Source: Prochloron sp. SP5CPC1 | Lineage (GTDB): Bacteria > Cyanobacteriota > Cyanobacteriia > Cyanobacteriales > Prochloraceae | NCBI GenBank assembly: GCA_014323965.1 | Contig: JACONB010000109.1 | Coordinates: forward strand, 1-16,730 | Direction: 5' to 3' | Length of the DNA stretch: 16,730 nucleotides | Shown here: positions 6,416 through 14,494 of the stretch, piece by piece | Position numbering within the stretch: the first letter of the stretch is position 1 | Layout: every line of letters starts with the position of its first letter | Program-made: the position numbers and the translations under genes | Notes under the pieces: model-generated | Seen by the model: the letters and a program-made list of their open reading frames with translations, nothing else | Database searches by the model: none | What the model was told of the DNA's origin: nothing

Positions 6416-7617
6416 GCGGGATTTTAGCTCCATTGCCTTTGCATGGGCTAGGGTTCCGGCCTTTTTCTTGCTAAGTTGTTTCTGAATTTCCTTTTGCTTT
6501 GTTTTAGCCTTGTCCCTTCTTATCTTTTTCCATAACCAGTGGTCTGTAAACCAGAGGCTATAATTTCCCATGTCGCAGTACCTGTTGTAATTCCGCCATC
6601 CACGTACTTTCGAGCCTATGGCCTTCAGTCGGGATTCGGGATCGCGTTTCTTCCCTGACTTGTCAGGTACTCCTGTGTTTTTCCACGTCTGCTTTATCTT
6701 TTCCTGAATGCGTCTGTGCGATTCTTGGTCCGGCGTGGATTTAAACGTTCCTTTGGAGTTTACTCTGAAGTGCCATCCAAGGAAATCAAATCCTTCCGTT
6801 GCCTTACTCACCTTAGTCTTGGCTTTGTTTATCTTTAAGCCTCTTAGCGTTAGCCATTCACCTATGTCACACCGCAGCTTCTGGATATCAACTCCGGGTT
6901 TACAAATGAATATGGCGTCGTCTGCGTATCTGATACCCCTTATTAGGGCTCTTTTGCGCCCCTTTTCCCATTGGTTTGACCCTAGGTTCTCAAATCCATC
7001 TAAGGCGATATTGGCTAGTAGGGGGGATATTACCCCGCCTTGTGGCGTCCCCTCGATACTGGAGGGGTATTCTCCCTTAACTCCAGCCCTGATTGCTAAC
7101 TTTAACCCCTTTTTGGCTTCTTTAGGTAGAACTACTCCATCAAGCATCGCCTAGCCTAAACCCGTAGCTCCTTTCTCCCGCTGTGGCCTCGTATGCAGGT
7201 TCGGCTGCGTATTTCAACAAGCCTTGCCATGCTCTATCAGCAATCGTTGGGATACCTAGCCCTCTGGTTTTACCGTTGGGCTTCGGGATATTAACCCGTC
7301 TGAGGTTCTGGTGCTGCCATCTATCCCACTTTTGGTGTAGTGACTGGCACAATTCCAGCCCCCCCTTGGTGGAAAGGGCTACTTTCCCATCTACCCCAGA
7401 GGTCTTCTTCCCTTTGTTGAGTTGGGTTACCTGACGTACAGCTAACGCTTTGGCTGCCCGGCTACGCAATAGTAGCCTTTAGCAAGCGTTTGACCTTGGC
7501 TTTATTTCCGTTCTTTTGAGCTTTAAAGATTGCGCATTATAATCGAAAGTTATGTCTACGGAATTTCTTCCATGGCAAATCTTTCCAGACCTCGTCTGCC
7601 TTCTTCTGCATTTTCAT

Positions 7618-8448
7618 CCCTGTAAGCACTGCTGTTAATACAGTTGTCAGCAACGGTATTGATTTGTAAATCGTTCTGTTAATCACAAGTTGTTCTCTCT
7701 CTAATAAAACCCGGCGGCAATTACGCCGCTTCTTACCCTCGCCTTTCCATTAAGACCATTGTCTGTGGCCTCCGCTACCAACATCGACCAGATTATTGCT
7801 ATCCGTATCGGTAGAAGTCCAGCGAGTTTCTACTCGTTCCGAATGGATTATTGTTCTTACCCAGGAAACTCATCTTTTGACCCCCTGCTCAGGAGTGTAA
7901 GTGCTCTGGTGTGGCCTTACGAGTATTTTTTTTGTGTTTCTTATGCTTACATACGGTAAAGCAGTGTCCCATATTAGGTCTTTTTTCAGATGATTCACAT
8001 TAAGTTATTCCGGTATTCTCCCCGTTAGCGCCAGTGTGGTTATCCACCGCTTGTTTACCTCTGATTGCGCCCTGTTTCCAGCTTCACTCTGAGTGACAAA
8101 ACCCTCGGTGTGGACAGGTAGGGATTCACGCTACTCCTTAGCAGGAGAGACTTGCTGCACTGATTCCTGACCAGTCGCTCACTCTCATAATCCATTCAGT
8201 AGCAGGCTGGGTTATTACTACCATGTAAGTTCGGTTATTCACCTCACCTTCCGCCAAGTTTAAGATGATTGTCATTTTCCGGCGGGTCCGGTGTAATCTC
8301 CCTGAGTTTTCAACCAATTTCTCGGTGGGTCTCTTTCCGTCGGTTTGGGCCTTGTCTCCGTTAAACCAAGTCCTAATTTATGTTTTGGCCTGAACCGTGC
8401 CCTCTGCGAGTCTCCGAGCGGCTACTTTCGCGCTTGATCGAGCCGCAC
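7618..8448 (-). ncRNA. Domains I-III (and start of IV) of intron A
   Basis: An 831-base non-coding part of intron A between its 5' end and the RT start. Segments shared with intron B support RNA-level conservation: 8399-8444 (with 10754-10798), 8025-8073 (with 10290-10333: TTAGCGCCAGTGT and ACCTCTGATTGCGCCCT) and 7811-7840 (with 10027-10056, 27 of 30 identical). A GTAAG/CTTAC hairpin near 7898-7922 carries CACCAG, which would pair at 5 of 6 positions with the 5' exon end CTGGCG and is a candidate EBS1. Confidence 0.7.
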
Positions 8449-9919
8449 CGCCAGATTTTGTGGTGATTACCGTCAATGTGGTGTAGTTCTATATCATCAC
8501 CCGGCATTAACGGCATATTACAGCTGGCGCATTTGAACCCCTGACGGGTTATGGCTTTTCCGGTGTAGGATTTGGCGGCGTATTCTTTGTATTTCCGTCG
8601 CGTCCAATAAACCAGATCGCCGTCAAAAGGGGACTTATCAAATCTTACTTTGACATGCCCGAACAATTTATATGGGACATAGGGGAATGCTTTCTTTACG
8701 AGTTGCACTGCGGCTTCCCGTTTTCGGATACAATTGAGATTCTCGTTGGTGTTCCCCAGATTTCGGTTACGCCTTAATCTGGATTTTATCTTTTTCGTAA
8801 CCTTCCCGGCTGCTTTACCAATCTCTCTCCTTATCTTCCTGAAGATAAAGCCTTCCGTGGCTTTTGTAATGCCAGTTTTAGCCTCTTTAACCCGGAGACC
8901 ACGTTCATTCAGGTATTCGGTTATTCGGTTAAGTAGTTTGCCGGCTTCTGATTTTGTATTGGTGATGAACACCATATCGTCTGCATAACGTATTCCAGTG
9001 ACGCCCATGTTTTCGACTTTTCCATTGGGACGTATGTAGTACTTTGCCGCTATATCCTCCAGGTTCCCTATGGCTAGGTTAGCTAGGAGGGGGCTAATTA
9101 CTCCACCCCTCAGGGTACCCTTGACTACCGATGGGGTTTCGCCTTTGACCCCTGCTTTGATCGCCCTTTTAATACCTTCTTTTGCTAGTTTGGGTAATTG
9201 CACCTTGCCCATAATGGTTTGGTGACTGATGTTATCAAAACAACCCTGGATATCTAGTTCCAATACCCACTTCTGGGAGCCATTGGAAAGCTGCTATATA
9301 GATTAAACAGCGTCTTCTGTGCATCCCAAGCGCTCCGTCCAGGTCTAAAACCGTAGGAGTTTGGGGAGGCTTTTGCCTCGTATATTGGTTCCAAGGCTAA
9401 TTTCAACAGTGCTTGTCATGCCCTGTTCGCAATTGTAGGTATGCCTAACATACGTTTACTGCCGTCAGAACCCCCCCCCTTATCATCCGCTTGGGGATTT
9501 CGACTCGCTTCAATTTCCGATGTTTCCAATCATGCCAATGCTGCGGACGCCTCTGATTGTGACTCAGAGTCACAATTACGCAGAGTCTCAACCTTTCATT
9601 GGTTGTGAGGGCGATTTTGCCGTCTACTCCTGGGGTTTTCTTTCCGGTATTGATTTGGGTTACCTGTCCTACCGGGGTCACCTGTGCCGCCCTACTTCTG
9701 ATTAGAGTCGTTTGTAACCACTTGACTCTACGGTTGTTGTTCTGTCTGGCTGCCTTATAAATTCCACGCTGGATTCTCTCTCCTTGCCGTGACCATATGC
9801 GCCATGGCAAATTTTTCCACACAACGCCCGGCTTGACTCTGGCTTCTCATTCCCCTAATCAGGGCGTTCATCACCATTTTTAGCTGCGGTATTGAGTTAA
9901 ATTTCGTTGCGATGTCCAT
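8373..9919 (-). pseudogene. Group II intron-encoded protein of intron B (RT-HNH), broken and split by intron A
   Basis: Frame pieces from an ATG at 9919 give an RT N-terminus (WKNLPWRIWSRQGERIQRG; TPGVDGKIALTTNERL), YGFRPGRSAWDAQKTL, motif A LELDIQGCFDN, GVISPLLANL, YADD (GIRYADDMVFI) and TEGFIF, then jump to RKIRREIGK, omitting about 85 residues of maturase X. The HNH start follows (CASCNMPLMPGD, ELHHIDGNHHKIW). Lesions are a frameshift near 9840; a 21-bp palindrome insertion at 9556-9576; a 9-base C run at 9471-9479 with frame loss; TGA for a conserved Trp (RA*QALLK); a +1 shift before motif A; and the X deletion. At 8448 intron A interrupts it; residues after IW in the open frame are intron RNA, not protein. 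The HNH end is at 5848-5750. Confidence 0.85.
9556..9576. repeat. 21-bp perfect palindrome in intron B's IEP
   Basis: ATTGTGACTC-A-GAGTCACAAT. Flanking CTCTG and CAGAG extend it imperfectly. It lies between RT0 segments (after TTNERLRLC) at a place where intron A's protein has no extra residues, so it looks inserted. Confidence 0.65.
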
Positions 9920-10092
9920 TGTTTCATTTATTCTTCTGTAGCCTGTGGTCAGTGAGACCATTCTTACCCTCGCTCCTCTGTTAAACCAATAGCTGTTGGT
10001 TTCACTACCTTTATCGACCTGTTTGGGTAGAAGTTGAGCGAGTTTCTTCTCGTTCCAAATCTGACATTGTTCCGATTGCGTGCTGCAAAGCA

Positions 10093-10131
10093 GATCCCTG
10101 CGGGATCGCCTACCGCGTAAGCGTCCCGTCG
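10093..10131. repeat. Multi-hairpin palindromic repeat
   Basis: Three stacked palindromes: GATCCC-TGC-GGGATC (10093-10107), an overlapping CGGGATCGC / GCGTCCCG stem around TACCGCGTA, and CCCG-T-CGGG. This resembles the GGGATCGC...GCGTCCCG interspersed palindromes common in Oscillatoriales and Nostocales intergenic DNA. It has no counterpart at the homologous position of intron A, so it was probably inserted. Confidence 0.65.
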
Positions 10132-10424
10132 GGTCTCAGCTCTTGAACGATTGTCTCACCGGGATTAGCTCCTACTGATATTACGTGAAGCGGTGATGTG
10201 GACAATTTGGTCACGTTTTACTAGGTGCTGTCGTGCCAAGACTTACGTTCTTTTTACTGCTGATTCATTTTCTTGACCCTGTGTTCCCCTTAGCGCCAGT
10301 GTTGCCTCAGCACGAGACCTCTGATTGCGCCCTTTCGCCCGCTTCACCCTGGGTTGCTACACCTTCAGTGGGGCAAGATTTAGAGTCACCCTATCCCTAG
10401 GGGGCTGTGCTATTCCGAACTGAT

Positions 10425-10521
10425 ACCGCAGATAAGAACGGATTAACGCAGATAAACGCGGATAATGGATCCAACGGGAAAGCTACCGATACTAGCAGTA
10501 TCCGCGTTAATCAGCGTCCAT
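10425..10521. repeat. Degenerate CGCAGATAAACG-type repeat with inverted arm
   Basis: 10425-10464 contains three short direct units (accgcagataag, aacgcagataaa, cgcggata). 10455-10464 (AACGCGGATA) is perfectly inverted at 10499-10508 (TATCCGCGTT), followed by AATCAGCGTCCATC. This is a familiar bacterial and cyanobacterial interspersed repeat, here inside intron B domain I. Confidence 0.6.
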
Positions 10522-10802
10522 CTTTCAACAGCATGTCAGATTTAGTTGTCAAGGTTCGGTTATTACTACTCGTGTGTTCGGGAATATTCCCGCGTTTTTC
10601 CCGTTTGTTCTTTTGATTTTACTCAAGAGGTGGCGGGTCAAGTAGAATTGCTAGAGTTTTCAGCTGGTTTCCTTACTTAAATTTCCCTAGTTTTTAGCCT
10701 TCACAGCCTGTGGCTGTTAAACTGAGCAACTGCTTATATGTGGCTTATGCCGCGCCCTCTGCTCGGAGACGAGCGGCTACTTTCACAGGGAACGAGCCCC
10801 AC

Positions 10803-10919
10803 AATGTCCAATTCTTAGCTCTAATAAAGGTCCGAAAGTGGACCTCGGTAGAGAAAAGCCTGTTTTCTCACCTCCGGAATCCCCATCTACTATAGCACCA
10901 TTTTAAGCTAGACGCACCA
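10803..10919. other. Putative 5' exon / spacer between ATPase gene and intron B
   Basis: A 117-base spacer just 5' (minus-strand sense) of intron B. It contains a small perfect hairpin AGGTCC-gaaagt-GGACCT (10828-10845), possibly the end of the ATPase transcript. In the frame that would join the Uma2 gene, stops (TAG, TAA) appear within six codons of the splice site. No Uma2 N-terminus was recognised. Confidence 0.5.
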
Positions 10920-12929
10920 CTACATTACTGTTATGGTACGTGATTCCTTCGCAGCCCTTACCAAAGTTAACAGGGGACCAGTTTGCTCCCTACCGTTGAC
11001 AGACATATCGCTGTGACAGAGATAAAGCCTGGACTTGACTCTGGCCAGCAAATCTGCTATAATGCGATCCAAGCGCTGTTTTCCTGCCTCAATTTCATCT
11101 TCCGGTGTCCAAGGACTTCCGGACCACTCTTTGAGAAATAAAGGAGAGCCAAATAAAGTCTGGGCACCCCCTCTCTCCCAAAGCATAGAAGCGGGATCCA
11201 GCCAAAAATGCCAGCGGTGAGAAGCTCGCAAAGAACGGTACTGGAAAATTGTGGCCAAAGTAACTGCACCTTCAGGAGCCTGCAAAATGGGCAGGGGACG
11301 GGGATCCGCAGTAATAGTCCCCCCACGCAAGAGTTTCATGAACTCTGCTACAGTAGCAGGAGATTCATTGTGCCCCAAACGCTGCTCTACCTCCCAGTAG
11401 TGTTGAGCAGTTTCCATCAGTTCTCGCAGGGCAGCCAGTCGGTCATAACTGCTACAGTCAGAAAAAAAATGCTCTATTGCCCGGTGTAGAAGAGCGATAG
11501 GATTTGTCTTTCCGGATTTAGTCTCCTCAATCCAGGCTTTAATCTGATTATAAGTATTTGTAGCCTTATAACCCAATCTATCCCAACGAGGAAAAGACTC
11601 CACAGATAATAAATGCACCTCCTCTGCTGGGTCTAAATTATAACAGTAATCCGCCAGCAAACCCCCCCGCACTGGGTCAATTTCTTTGTTACTGAGAACC
11701 ACCAGCATTTCGGCGATCCCGTCCCTGTCTACCAACCGTCCCAAACCGGGATAAACCAGCCCCAGCAAGGTTAATAGAGCACGAATCATGGGGTGAGCAA
11801 TGAGAGGACGCTGTTCATTGAGGGGCTGAACAGGAATACCTCTCCTGGAAAGGATTTCCATCAAACTATAACGGGCAATTTCATCCAAACCGGGGGCGAT
11901 AATGGCAATTTCTTCTGGTGGAACCTCTCTCCGTTCCACTGCTGTGGCGATGGTCTCTGCTGTTTGCCGCAATAATGTCCCCCGAGATCTAGTTTGAATC
12001 GACTGCACCTCTTCTGGTAAACTGGTCATATAAGTTTGTCCTTGAACTAATTCCATCACCTCTGACTGCACCTCAACCCCTAATCCCGTATCCCTAAACA
12101 ACTCTTCTACCCGACAGAAATCAGCCAACCCAGCTAAATAATTGGGATCTGCATTCAAACCCAACCGTACCTTCCCGTTGGGGTTATAAGTAAAGACTCC
12201 AAAAGCACCCCCTGAGAGGAGAAACTCAAATAAATCCCTCCCTATGCCCGGATAATCGTCCGTATCGTCTGCAAAGACAGCCCGACAGCGATGAGTTAAA
12301 TGATACTGATAAGTAGGGTCTGGCAGCAGATAACGCCAATAAAGCTCGTAAATAATACCATAGGTCAACAATCCTCTCGCCAAACACCACTGGTACCAGT
12401 CCCACAGCAATTTTCCCATGCGCTGACACACCTCATCCCCCTTTTCCGGGAAACCAGCAGCTATCATATTGGGAATATCCTCTATCTTGACCCCACCAGC
12501 CCCAGCTAACTGCAATAAGTCTAAAGTGCGTCGGACGAAGCGATACTCCCGGTCTGCAAAAAGTCGCAAATCTTCTGGGTCCAACTGGGGACGCCAGAGA
12601 CGTGTTGCCCACTCCTGTTCTGTTTCCGGACGCAGTCGCAGGGGAAATAGTGCCTTGAGGTTGAGTCTCTCCCTGAGAAGGGGCCAAAACAGGATTACTT
12701 GCTCCGACATAAAGCCCAGAGGAGTTTTGCAAATGACTGGATAACTGCCTGAAATTGCTGTTGAGAGTAGATCGCTCAAGTCGCGACGATTATCCTCATT
12801 AGCAACAAAGACCAAAATTTCCCCTGGATCGGAATCTGCGCCGAACTCCTCGACCCACTGACGAAACTCCAGAACCAAGCGAGTGGTTTTGCCGCTGCGA
12901 CTCCCTCCCGTGATCCAAATCGATAACAT
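10920..12929 (-). CDS. SF1 helicase-like (UvrD/AddB-type) P-loop ATPase
   Basis: About 669 aa from the ATG at 12929 (MLSIWITGGSRSGKTTRL). A GTG five codons upstream (12944) is possible, but neither has a clear ribosome binding site and the family normally starts just before the P-loop. Numbering here is from the GTG form. Walker A is GGSRSGKTT (13-21); a motif II-like AVFADDTDDYPG (222-233) resembles the DExx box of UvrD/AddB proteins but has ADD in place of DE. IAIIAPGLDEI, then IPVQPLNEQRPL, fits the second RecA-like domain of SF1/AddB-type proteins. The end HSDMSVNGREQTGPLL is typical, so the gene looks complete. NCBI-style names include recombinase family protein; a role in DNA repair is inferred. 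It ends 118 bp before intron B. Confidence 0.7.
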   Translation of the reverse strand: MLSIWITGGSRSGKTTRLVLEFRQWVEEFGADSDPGEILVFVANEDNRRDLSDLLSTAISGSYPVICKTPLGFMSEQVILFWPLLRERLNLKALFPLRLRPETEQEWATRLWRPQLDPEDLRLFADREYRFVRRTLDLLQLAGAGGVKIEDIPNMIAAGFPEKGDEVCQRMGKLLWDWYQWCLARGLLTYGIIYELYWRYLLPDPTYQYHLTHRCRAVFADDTDDYPGIGRDLFEFLLSGGAFGVFTYNPNGKVRLGLNADPNYLAGLADFCRVEELFRDTGLGVEVQSEVMELVQGQTYMTSLPEEVQSIQTRSRGTLLRQTAETIATAVERREVPPEEIAIIAPGLDEIARYSLMEILSRRGIPVQPLNEQRPLIAHPMIRALLTLLGLVYPGLGRLVDRDGIAEMLVVLSNKEIDPVRGGLLADYCYNLDPAEEVHLLSVESFPRWDRLGYKATNTYNQIKAWIEETKSGKTNPIALLHRAIEHFFSDCSSYDRLAALRELMETAQHYWEVEQRLGHNESPATVAEFMKLLRGGTITADPRPLPILQAPEGAVTLATIFQYRSLRASHRWHFWLDPASMLWERGGAQTLFGSPLFLKEWSGSPWTPEDEIEAGKQRLDRIIADLLARVKSRLYLCHSDMSVNGREQTGPLLTLVRAAKESRTITVM

Positions 12930-13095
12930 AATCTTATTTTGCACTTATCTGTTAATATATCACATATAGGGAAGATGTTCCATCTACAATCAATTATCTA
13001 AACTGTTCTCCTATTACCTTATCGATTGTTCTATAAGTAAGGGCAGGAACCACCCTATTAACTCCTAACTCTTATCTTGAAAATTCACGGTTTTG

Positions 13096-14376
13096 ATGAA
13101 ACTTCAAAATATCTTAATGCGAGCCAACAATTGGTTATTAAAAACTCCAAATCGCTCTCTAGAGCGTGCTTATAAGGCAGCTTTAGAAATTCAATCTATT
13201 GAAGAAAAGCATTTTCGTGGCCAAAAAGTATCAATTGAATCTGGGTTGTATTCTGAGAGTGCGATCGCTTATTTCCAAACCAAAATACATCAATATTTCA
13301 ACAGTATAAAAGTCAGCTTGATCGAATTCAAAGCCAGCAATTATATTATATCAAGTTATGAATTATTGACAGATCGCTTAAATCAAGATGGAGTCGGAGA
13401 AAATCAAACAGCGTCAGCGATTGAAAAGCTGAGTTTTATTGATACAGTAGCTTCTAAGTATCGAAACCCCAAACAATATAATTTTACCCAAATTATTAAT
13501 GAAGACGAAATTAAGTTGAAAAAAAATGCAATTGTAGCAGGAGATATAAAAACTCAAGCAACTGAATTAGAAACTGTTTCCGATAAGACTAGTTTATTAC
13601 CTAGGTCTATTTTCAAAACTGTTGCTCGCATTAAGCAAGAAATAAATCGAGAGGAAGATAAAGTTATCAATAAATTTCGCCAATCTCGGAAAAAGACGGC
13701 AATTGCTATCCGATTTTTACTGCTTTTAATCATCCTGCCCCTTTTAACTCATCAACTAAGTAAAACTTTAATTGTAACTCCTGTTGTGGAAAAATATTTT
13801 TATACTGAAGAGACGGAAAATATATTTCTCAACCGAGATATAGAAGAAGAAGCTTTAATAGAATTGGAGCAATGGGAAAAAAAAATCAAGCTAGAAACAT
13901 TAATGGGATTACACCCCCTAGGTGAAGAGGAAGACGGAGAGACTCAGCTGAGAGAGAAAGCAGAAGAAATTATAGAATCCGCTCGTCATAACAGTCAAAA
14001 TGCCCTAGCCAATGTTTTTGCCGATGTCTTTTCCCTCATAGCTTTTGCTGGGGTAATAGTGGTGAGTAAGAGAGACATTCTCGTTCTCAAGTCTTTTATC
14101 GACGAGATTATTTACGGCCTCAGCGACTCAGCTAAAGCATTTCTAATTATTCTGTTCACCGATATTTTCGTGGGATATCACTCTCCTCACGGCTGGGAAA
14201 TCATCCTGGAAGGAATTGCTAGACACTTGGGAATACCTGAGAGTAGAGAGTTTAATTTTATCTTTATCGCTACATTCCCGGTGATTTTAGATACCGTGTT
14301 AAAATATTGGATATTCCGCTATCTCAACCGCATTTCTCCTTCCGCTGTGGCAACTTACAAAAATATGAACGAATAA
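13096..14376 (+). CDS. pxcA: Proton extrusion protein PxcA (CotA/CemA family)
   Basis: A 426-aa inner-membrane protein homologous to chloroplast CemA (Ycf10) and Synechocystis CotA/PxcA, needed for light-dependent Na+-linked proton extrusion and growth at low CO2 or acid pH. Numbering is from the in-frame TTG one codon upstream; ATG at 13096 is the likelier start. A long charged N-terminal region (1-200) is followed by TM1 (about 203-219), a hydrophilic loop rich in Glu, and three TMs at about 306-324, 344-362 and 387-407. The family signature GYHSPHGWE (361-369) and ATFPVILDTVLKYWIFRYLNRISPSAVATY at the C-terminus are intact (shown in part). Length is in the normal range. HIP1 13261-13268 is inside. 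A tiny membrane-protein gene follows. Confidence 0.93.
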   Translation: MKLQNILMRANNWLLKTPNRSLERAYKAALEIQSIEEKHFRGQKVSIESGLYSESAIAYFQTKIHQYFNSIKVSLIEFKASNYIISSYELLTDRLNQDGVGENQTASAIEKLSFIDTVASKYRNPKQYNFTQIINEDEIKLKKNAIVAGDIKTQATELETVSDKTSLLPRSIFKTVARIKQEINREEDKVINKFRQSRKKTAIAIRFLLLLIILPLLTHQLSKTLIVTPVVEKYFYTEETENIFLNRDIEEEALIELEQWEKKIKLETLMGLHPLGEEEDGETQLREKAEEIIESARHNSQNALANVFADVFSLIAFAGVIVVSKRDILVLKSFIDEIIYGLSDSAKAFLIILFTDIFVGYHSPHGWEIILEGIARHLGIPESREFNFIFIATFPVILDTVLKYWIFRYLNRISPSAVATYKNMNE

Positions 14377-14494
14377 AATTGGGTTGTTAGGGATGATTTC
14401 CGGAATGACCAATAAATTATTTATTTTATCCCCATGCAATAAATCACGAGTTAGTATAGATACTATAGCGTTTAGAGAGATAAAAGTCAAGACT

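Larger units (their letters stand above)
5892..7617 (-). pseudogene. Group II intron-encoded protein of intron A (RT-maturase-HNH), broken
   Basis: Reads as a group II reverse transcriptase from an ATG at 7617 (MKMQKKADEVWKDLPW). Domains in order: RT0 (SGVDGK, IPKPNGKTRGLGIPTI), GTPQGGVISPLLANI, the catalytic YADD (GIRYADDAIFI), maturase X (GFDFLGWHF...YNRYCDMGNYSLW) and HNH (CAHCNFPFMPGD, ELHHIDGDH, ALHRECHQ). Lesions are an in-frame TAA and a frameshift before 7469; a deletion of about 45 codons near 7147 between YGFRLG and LDGVVLPK, which removes motif A with its catalytic Asp; insertion of palindromes at 6343-6372 and 6399-6415 with loss of frame; and another frameshift near a GCT repeat at about 6240-6250. 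It cannot make active protein. The intact family splices its intron and copies it into DNA. Confidence 0.85.
5849..8448 (-). mobile_element. Inner group II intron A inserted in the HNH codons of intron B
   Basis: Starts GTGCGGCTCG at 8448 (consensus GTGYG) and ends GAGTGCAAT at 5849 (consensus AY). Length is 2600 nt. It contains domain I-III sequence (7618-8448), a broken RT-X-HNH ORF, domain V (5894-5925) and a domain VI hairpin (5852-5891). Removing it joins ...TCTGGCG to TAAAAATCATGCC and restores B's HNH frame as W-R-K-N-H-A-V-L-H. The number of residues between the DG and KN marks is then 11, the same as in A's own HNH domain. This is direct sequence support for precise retrohoming or retrotransposition into intron B. 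Nested introns of this kind are known from Thermosynechococcus and other cyanobacteria. Confidence 0.85.
5660..10802 (-). mobile_element. Outer group II intron B (twintron host), IEP degenerate
   Basis: The proposed 5' end is GTGGGGCTCG at 10802, where the consensus is GTGYG. The proposed 3' end is CTCTAAT at 5666-5660, just after a domain VI hairpin. It contains domain I-III RNA sequence (9920-10802), a broken RT-HNH ORF, then intron A, then the last HNH codons, domain V (5701-5733) and domain VI. Excluding A, B is 2543 nt, a normal length for an ORF-bearing group II intron. The 5' region aligns with that of A: GAAAGTAGCCGCTCG and GCAGAGGGC are shared, as are several domain I blocks. The 5' G differs from consensus at its fourth base, so splicing may be impaired. 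The boundaries rest on alignment with A and on consensus ends, not on experiment. Confidence 0.75.
9920..10802 (-). ncRNA. Domains I-III of intron B, invaded by repeats
   Basis: An 883-base non-coding part of intron B. Blocks shared with intron A (10754-10798, 10290-10333, 10027-10056) mark domain I. Two host repeats interrupt it: the multi-hairpin at 10093-10131 and the CGCAGATAAACG-type repeat at 10425-10521. AATATC near 10178 pairs with the 5' exon end GACATT at 5 of 6 positions and is a weak EBS1 candidate. No protein gene is supported here. Confidence 0.65.

Noticed and set aside
7759..7959. 66-aa open frame on +
   Set aside because: Lies antisense to intron A domain I RNA that is conserved with intron B.
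8373..8460. Tail of the second RT frame (RCGSIKRESSRSETRRGHGSG...) as a novel C-terminal fusion
   Set aside because: These codons are the first bases of intron A RNA, alignable to the 5' end of intron B; they are not protein.
10425..10521. CRISPR array
   Set aside because: Units are degenerate, about 12 bp, with no regular spacers and no cas genes nearby.
10407..10616. 69-aa open frame on +
   Set aside because: Made of interspersed repeat and intron domain I sequence in the wrong strand; no protein-like composition.
10907..10917. GTGCGTCTAGC as the 5' end of intron B
   Set aside because: It fits the GTGYG consensus, but alignment with intron A starts at GTGGGGCTCG (10802); nothing upstream of that aligns.
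14384..14494. Longer N-terminus for the 31-aa membrane protein
   Set aside because: The extra residues look random and the inner ATG has a better upstream purine stretch and a typical microprotein start.
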